Positions 5,811 through 7,840 of a stretch of DNA of 7,840 bases are shown here, one piece after another. The stretch is from an uncultured Bacillus sp. Its GTDB lineage: Bacteria > Bacillota > Bacilli > Bacillales > Cytobacillaceae. Position 1 is the first letter of the stretch. Each line of letters opens with the position of its first letter. The notes below the pieces were generated by a model, which saw only the letters and a list, made by a program, of their open reading frames with translations, was not told the DNA's origin and did not search any database. Position numbers and translations under genes: made by a program. The stretch spans positions 1 to 7,840 of the forward strand of contig CALCRD010000103.1 of the NCBI GenBank assembly GCA_937894355.1. Direction: 5' to 3'.

Positions 5811-5837
5811 AAGACCGACTAAAAAATAGTCGGTCTT
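5811..5837 (+). terminator. Hairpin after the TRAP permease, probable terminator
   Basis: AAGACCGACT (5811-5820) and AGTCGGTCTT (5828-5837) form a perfect 10-bp stem with an A-rich 7-base loop, 69 bases after the permease stop. The 3' side continues CTGGTG, not a T-run, so as an intrinsic terminator it is imperfect. Position and stem strength make it the likely end of the operon. Confidence 0.6.
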
Positions 5838-5934
5838 CTGGTGATAAAAGGGAAGATATTCTACAACTTTCATAGATCTTCAGCAATCGGGCCATTATAT
5901 ATAGTTGAATAAACTCAAAAGCCTATTCACATTA

Positions 5935-5970
5935 AAAGCCATCCTCTTTCAAAAAATAGAGGATGGCTTT
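5935..5970 (-). terminator. Intrinsic terminator of the minus-strand two-gene unit
   Basis: AAAGCCATCCTCT (5935-5947) and AGAGGATGGCTTT (5958-5970) form a perfect 13-bp stem with a 10-base loop. On the minus strand it ends in GGCTTTTAATG, a short T-tail. Its first two bases are part of the TAA stop (5971-5969) of the small membrane protein gene, so the stop codon and hairpin overlap. It may also catch plus-strand transcripts that pass the hairpin at 5811-5837. Confidence 0.8.
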
Positions 5971-6424
5971 AATAAATGTTATTTATGATTTTTCTAATAA
6001 AACCTCCGATTATTACCCCAGGAAAAACAAACAACATTGGGAGCCAGACAGGACCCAATAACATGCCAAATATCGATAAGTTTGATGAAAAAATCAATCC
6101 AACAGTTACGAAAAACGCAGAAAACACATAGGGAAGGAAAGAGTAAGGATCTTTCCTCCCACCTGAATCTTTCACTGCATCCCAAATTGAAAAAAAGTAC
6201 AAACAAGGATAAAACATCAACCACTGGTAATCTACAAGATCTATCGCTTCACCGATTTTTCCATGGAAACTTAGAAGAATGACCTGATTAAAACTGGCTT
6301 GTACATTAATCAGGAATTCAAGAATCAAGAAAACTGTGCCTTTAAAATATTTTCCGTTTAAATACTGCCCAAATCCAGGAAGGGCAATGCTCCACATTAG
6401 TTTTTCAAATGTATTCTTATTCAC
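5969..6424 (-). CDS. Small polytopic membrane protein with PGFGQ motif, unknown function
   Basis: This encodes a 151-residue hydrophobic protein with about four to five membrane segments (roughly 9-22, 28-50, 66-82, 96-114 and 117-145). Near the N-terminus, ALPGFGQYLNGKYFKG (14-29) resembles the PG-hydrophobic-GQ-YNG turn found in TM2-like and DUF5683-like membrane proteins, though I cannot assign it to a named family. Other distinctive stretches are DYQWLMFYPCLYFFSIWDA (65-83) and GPVWLPMLFVFPGVIIGG (124-141), which look evolutionarily constrained. From memory, similar proteins are present and mostly annotated as hypothetical in Bacillaceae. The start is GTG at 6424-6422, supported by AGGGG seven bases upstream. 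The gene lies 26 bases after the DUF3231 gene and is very likely co-transcribed with it. Its terminator overlaps its stop codon. Function unknown. Confidence 0.82.
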   Translation of the reverse strand: MNKNTFEKLMWSIALPGFGQYLNGKYFKGTVFLILEFLINVQASFNQVILLSFHGKIGEAIDLVDYQWLMFYPCLYFFSIWDAVKDSGGRKDPYSFLPYVFSAFFVTVGLIFSSNLSIFGMLLGPVWLPMLFVFPGVIIGGFIRKIINNIY

Positions 6425-6450
6425 TTATATACCCCTAATAAACTGTTTCA

Positions 6451-7455
6451 CTACACTTCTTTTGCAATTTCTTTTCTATTAGGAGCAAGTGGAGGCTGTT
6501 CTAACCATTTATTTTGTACCATAATATTAAACCATTTTTTTGTTACTATTAGATTCTTTAGAATGATGCTTTCATAAGCTGTTACAAGATCTGTTCGCAT
6601 AGCTGATGCTAAACCTATCCCGTTATACGCTTGTGCCGCTTGGTACAAGAAACCAGTATGATACAACATTAGCTTATCGGAAAAAGGAGAGTCCGTAGAG
6701 GCTGTCACTTCTGTTTCCCACGATTTAGGAACTGGTAAATTATCCGTTTGCATAATTTTTGAAAATGCTTTTATTTGTTGATCAGCCGTTTTTTCGGAAT
6801 CCTCGAAAAATTTTCTTACTTCTATTGTTTGTGCGACTTGACTGAATGCGATTGAAAGAGTTTTTGCCATAATACTTTTTTTAAGGTTGAAAGAAATGCT
6901 TATGATTTCTATCGCTGCTAACGTTCTACCCTTTCCGAAAAATCCATCTGTGAAATCTTTGCTAGAAACATATTCAGGGCTTTTAGCTGGATAAAATAAA
7001 GGGTCTCTCTGAAAACTTCCTTTCTCAAGCAATAAATCAATTGTTTGATGATACATCCTTTTCCCATCATTATCACAGGAGTCGTAAAAATACCGTAAGT
7101 CCTCTCTTACAGAAACGCCAAATGAAGTTGAGTGTCCTAGCAAACCATGTAATGTCATGATATGTAAGTAATTTAGGCAAAATATATCTGTGAACAACCT
7201 CTGTTTACCTTTAAAGAGGTCAGATTCAGTAAACCCAATTGGAACTGGAAACCCCTCATTTTTTATAAAAGTAACGATTTGTTGTTTTTGCTTTTCGAAC
7301 GTCTTGATAGCATCCTCAAAAATAGCTTTAATTTGCTCATCCTCAATAATAGAGACCATATATCTATTTACAATATCTACTGCTGTTCCATTTACATACT
7401 CTCCCCACAAACTTCCTATTTCGGAAGATGTGAGTTTTAATTTTTCCTTTTCCAT
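6451..7455 (-). CDS. DUF3231 family protein
   Basis: This encodes a 334-residue soluble, helix-rich protein of the DUF3231 family, which is typical of spore-forming Bacillaceae and has no established function. The family is built from two similar halves of about 165 residues, and both are visible here. The N-terminal half has LTSSEIGSLWGEYVNGTA (8-25), EGFPVPIGF (67-75), NYLHIMTLHGLLGH (95-108) and VREDLRYFYDSC (116-127). The C-terminal half has EIISISFNLKKSIMAKTL (183-200), DNLPVPKSWETE (238-249), LMLYHTGFLYQAAQAY (262-277) and MRTDLVTAYESI (286-297). The paired helices suggest a ferritin-like four-helix bundle, but a di-iron set of Glu and His residues is not evident, so no oxidase role is claimed. 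The start is ATG 7455-7453, with AAGGGTGAT just upstream. It is the first gene of a two-gene unit with the small membrane protein. Confidence 0.9.
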   Translation of the reverse strand: MEKEKLKLTSSEIGSLWGEYVNGTAVDIVNRYMVSIIEDEQIKAIFEDAIKTFEKQKQQIVTFIKNEGFPVPIGFTESDLFKGKQRLFTDIFCLNYLHIMTLHGLLGHSTSFGVSVREDLRYFYDSCDNDGKRMYHQTIDLLLEKGSFQRDPLFYPAKSPEYVSSKDFTDGFFGKGRTLAAIEIISISFNLKKSIMAKTLSIAFSQVAQTIEVRKFFEDSEKTADQQIKAFSKIMQTDNLPVPKSWETEVTASTDSPFSDKLMLYHTGFLYQAAQAYNGIGLASAMRTDLVTAYESIILKNLIVTKKWFNIMVQNKWLEQPPLAPNRKEIAKEV

Positions 7456-7663
7456 CTTATCACCCTTTTCCTCGTTGCTTCAACACGGATATTATTTACC
7501 AATTCAACAAGATGTATGAATTTCTTATGGGACTTTTAAAGAGGAAAAAGGCTCTTAGAAAAGACGGAATCACTAAAAAGGCAAGCAAAAACTATGCTCA
7601 CCTTTTCTTACAACAATGCGAATTAGACAACACTTATGGAATACTCAATGCTTAAGTTAAAGA
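7456..7663. other. Upstream region of the DUF3231 gene, no certain gene
   Basis: The promoter of the minus-strand unit must lie here or further right, but I find no -35/-10 pair with good spacing for SigA or for a sporulation sigma factor. AAAAGG (7576-7581) and CCTTTT (7601-7606), with three more inner pairs (AGC/GCT), form an imperfect hairpin. On the minus strand it ends in GCCTTTTTAG, so it might terminate a transcript entering from the right. A 47-codon open frame (7512-7655, +) overlaps it but has no ribosome binding site. Confidence 0.35.
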
Positions 7664-7689
7664 CGGCATTCATTTGATTACCATATGTA

Positions 7690-7840
7690 CTATAAAAAAA
7701 GCTACTTGTTCAACGAACGGGGGCCTTATCAAAAATCTGAGGAACTATTTTTGCAACTTTTCATGTTGTTCAATCTTCCGCAATAGGGCGCATTCCTTTA
7801 AGAAGAATGATCGTTTTTTATACAAACGGGTCAGGGTTAA
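7690..7840. repeat. Possible dispersed intergenic repeat at the right edge
   Basis: No coding frame is convincing here. The stretch contains CTTGTTCAACGAACGGGGGC (7706-7725), then GTTGTTCAATC (7766-7776), and ends with TACAAACGGGTCAGGGTTAA (7821-7840). The blocks ACGAACGGGGGCC...TTA (7713-7727) and ACAAACGGGTCAGGGTTA (7822-7839) look like degenerate copies of each other about 109 bases apart. From memory, GTTCAAC-AACGGG and GGCGCATTCCTTTAAGAAG strings recur between genes in Bacillaceae, so I suspect a dispersed element that continues past the window. This is not verified. Confidence 0.35.

Noticed and set aside
5994..6282. Overlapping frames on both strands within the small membrane protein gene
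   Set aside because: The GTG-started 151-codon frame has a good AGGGG site and constrained membrane motifs; the others are shadows.
7190..7519. 109-codon plus-strand frame opposite the DUF3231 gene start
   Set aside because: Antisense to a well-supported family member, and its peptide is a serine/phenylalanine-rich shadow.

Overview
The window looks like a chromosomal stretch of a low-GC endospore-forming Firmicute of the family Bacillaceae (Bacillus, Neobacillus or a close relative). The pointers are AT-rich DNA with strong GGAGG/AGGGG-type ribosome binding sites, frequent TTG and GTG starts, a solute-binding protein made as a lipoprotein, a DUF3231 protein, a PadR-DUF2812 gene pair and intergenic repeats of a kind I remember from Bacillaceae genomes. 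The genus is inference. No phage, plasmid, transposase, cas or toxin gene is visible.

Layout. Positions 1-50 look like the right end of a dispersed intergenic repeat. At 96-1630 (+) lies a two-gene operon: a PadR-family winged-helix regulator overlapping by 4 bases a membrane protein with two DUF2812 domains, closed by a clear intrinsic terminator. A roughly 600-base stretch without a protein gene (1631-2227) contains an array of four degenerate 24-base repeats spaced 51, 61 and 51 bases apart. A solitary tRNA-Arg(CCT) gene on the minus strand (2228-2301) follows, with its own consensus promoter and terminator. Back to back with the tRNA promoter is a plausible SigA promoter for the plus strand. 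A perfect 8-bp inverted repeat is centred on its -35 box, and its leader is about 110-130 bases long. It drives a TAXI-type TRAP solute-binding lipoprotein (2598-3611) and, after a 180-base gap with a strong hairpin, a fused TRAP permease (3792-5741). Together these form a complete two-component TAXI-TRAP uptake system of unknown substrate.

On the minus strand, a convergent two-gene unit follows: a DUF3231 protein (7455-6451) and, 26 bases downstream, a small polytopic membrane protein (6424-5969). A 13-bp terminator hairpin overlaps the latter's stop codon. The last 385 bases (7456-7840) hold no convincing gene; their right part resembles another dispersed repeat.

How the parts work together. 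The TAXI lipoprotein would capture a small organic anion outside the membrane and hand it to the fused permease for ion-coupled import. The inverted repeat over the -35 box suggests repression by an unidentified regulator, and the intercistronic hairpin could set receptor:permease stoichiometry. The PadR protein most likely controls its own operon with the DUF2812 membrane protein. The DUF3231/membrane-protein pair is functionally uncharacterised. I see no clearly novel multi-gene system. The best leads are the operator-like site, the helically phased repeat array, the duplicated DUF2812 protein and the DUF3231/membrane-protein pair.
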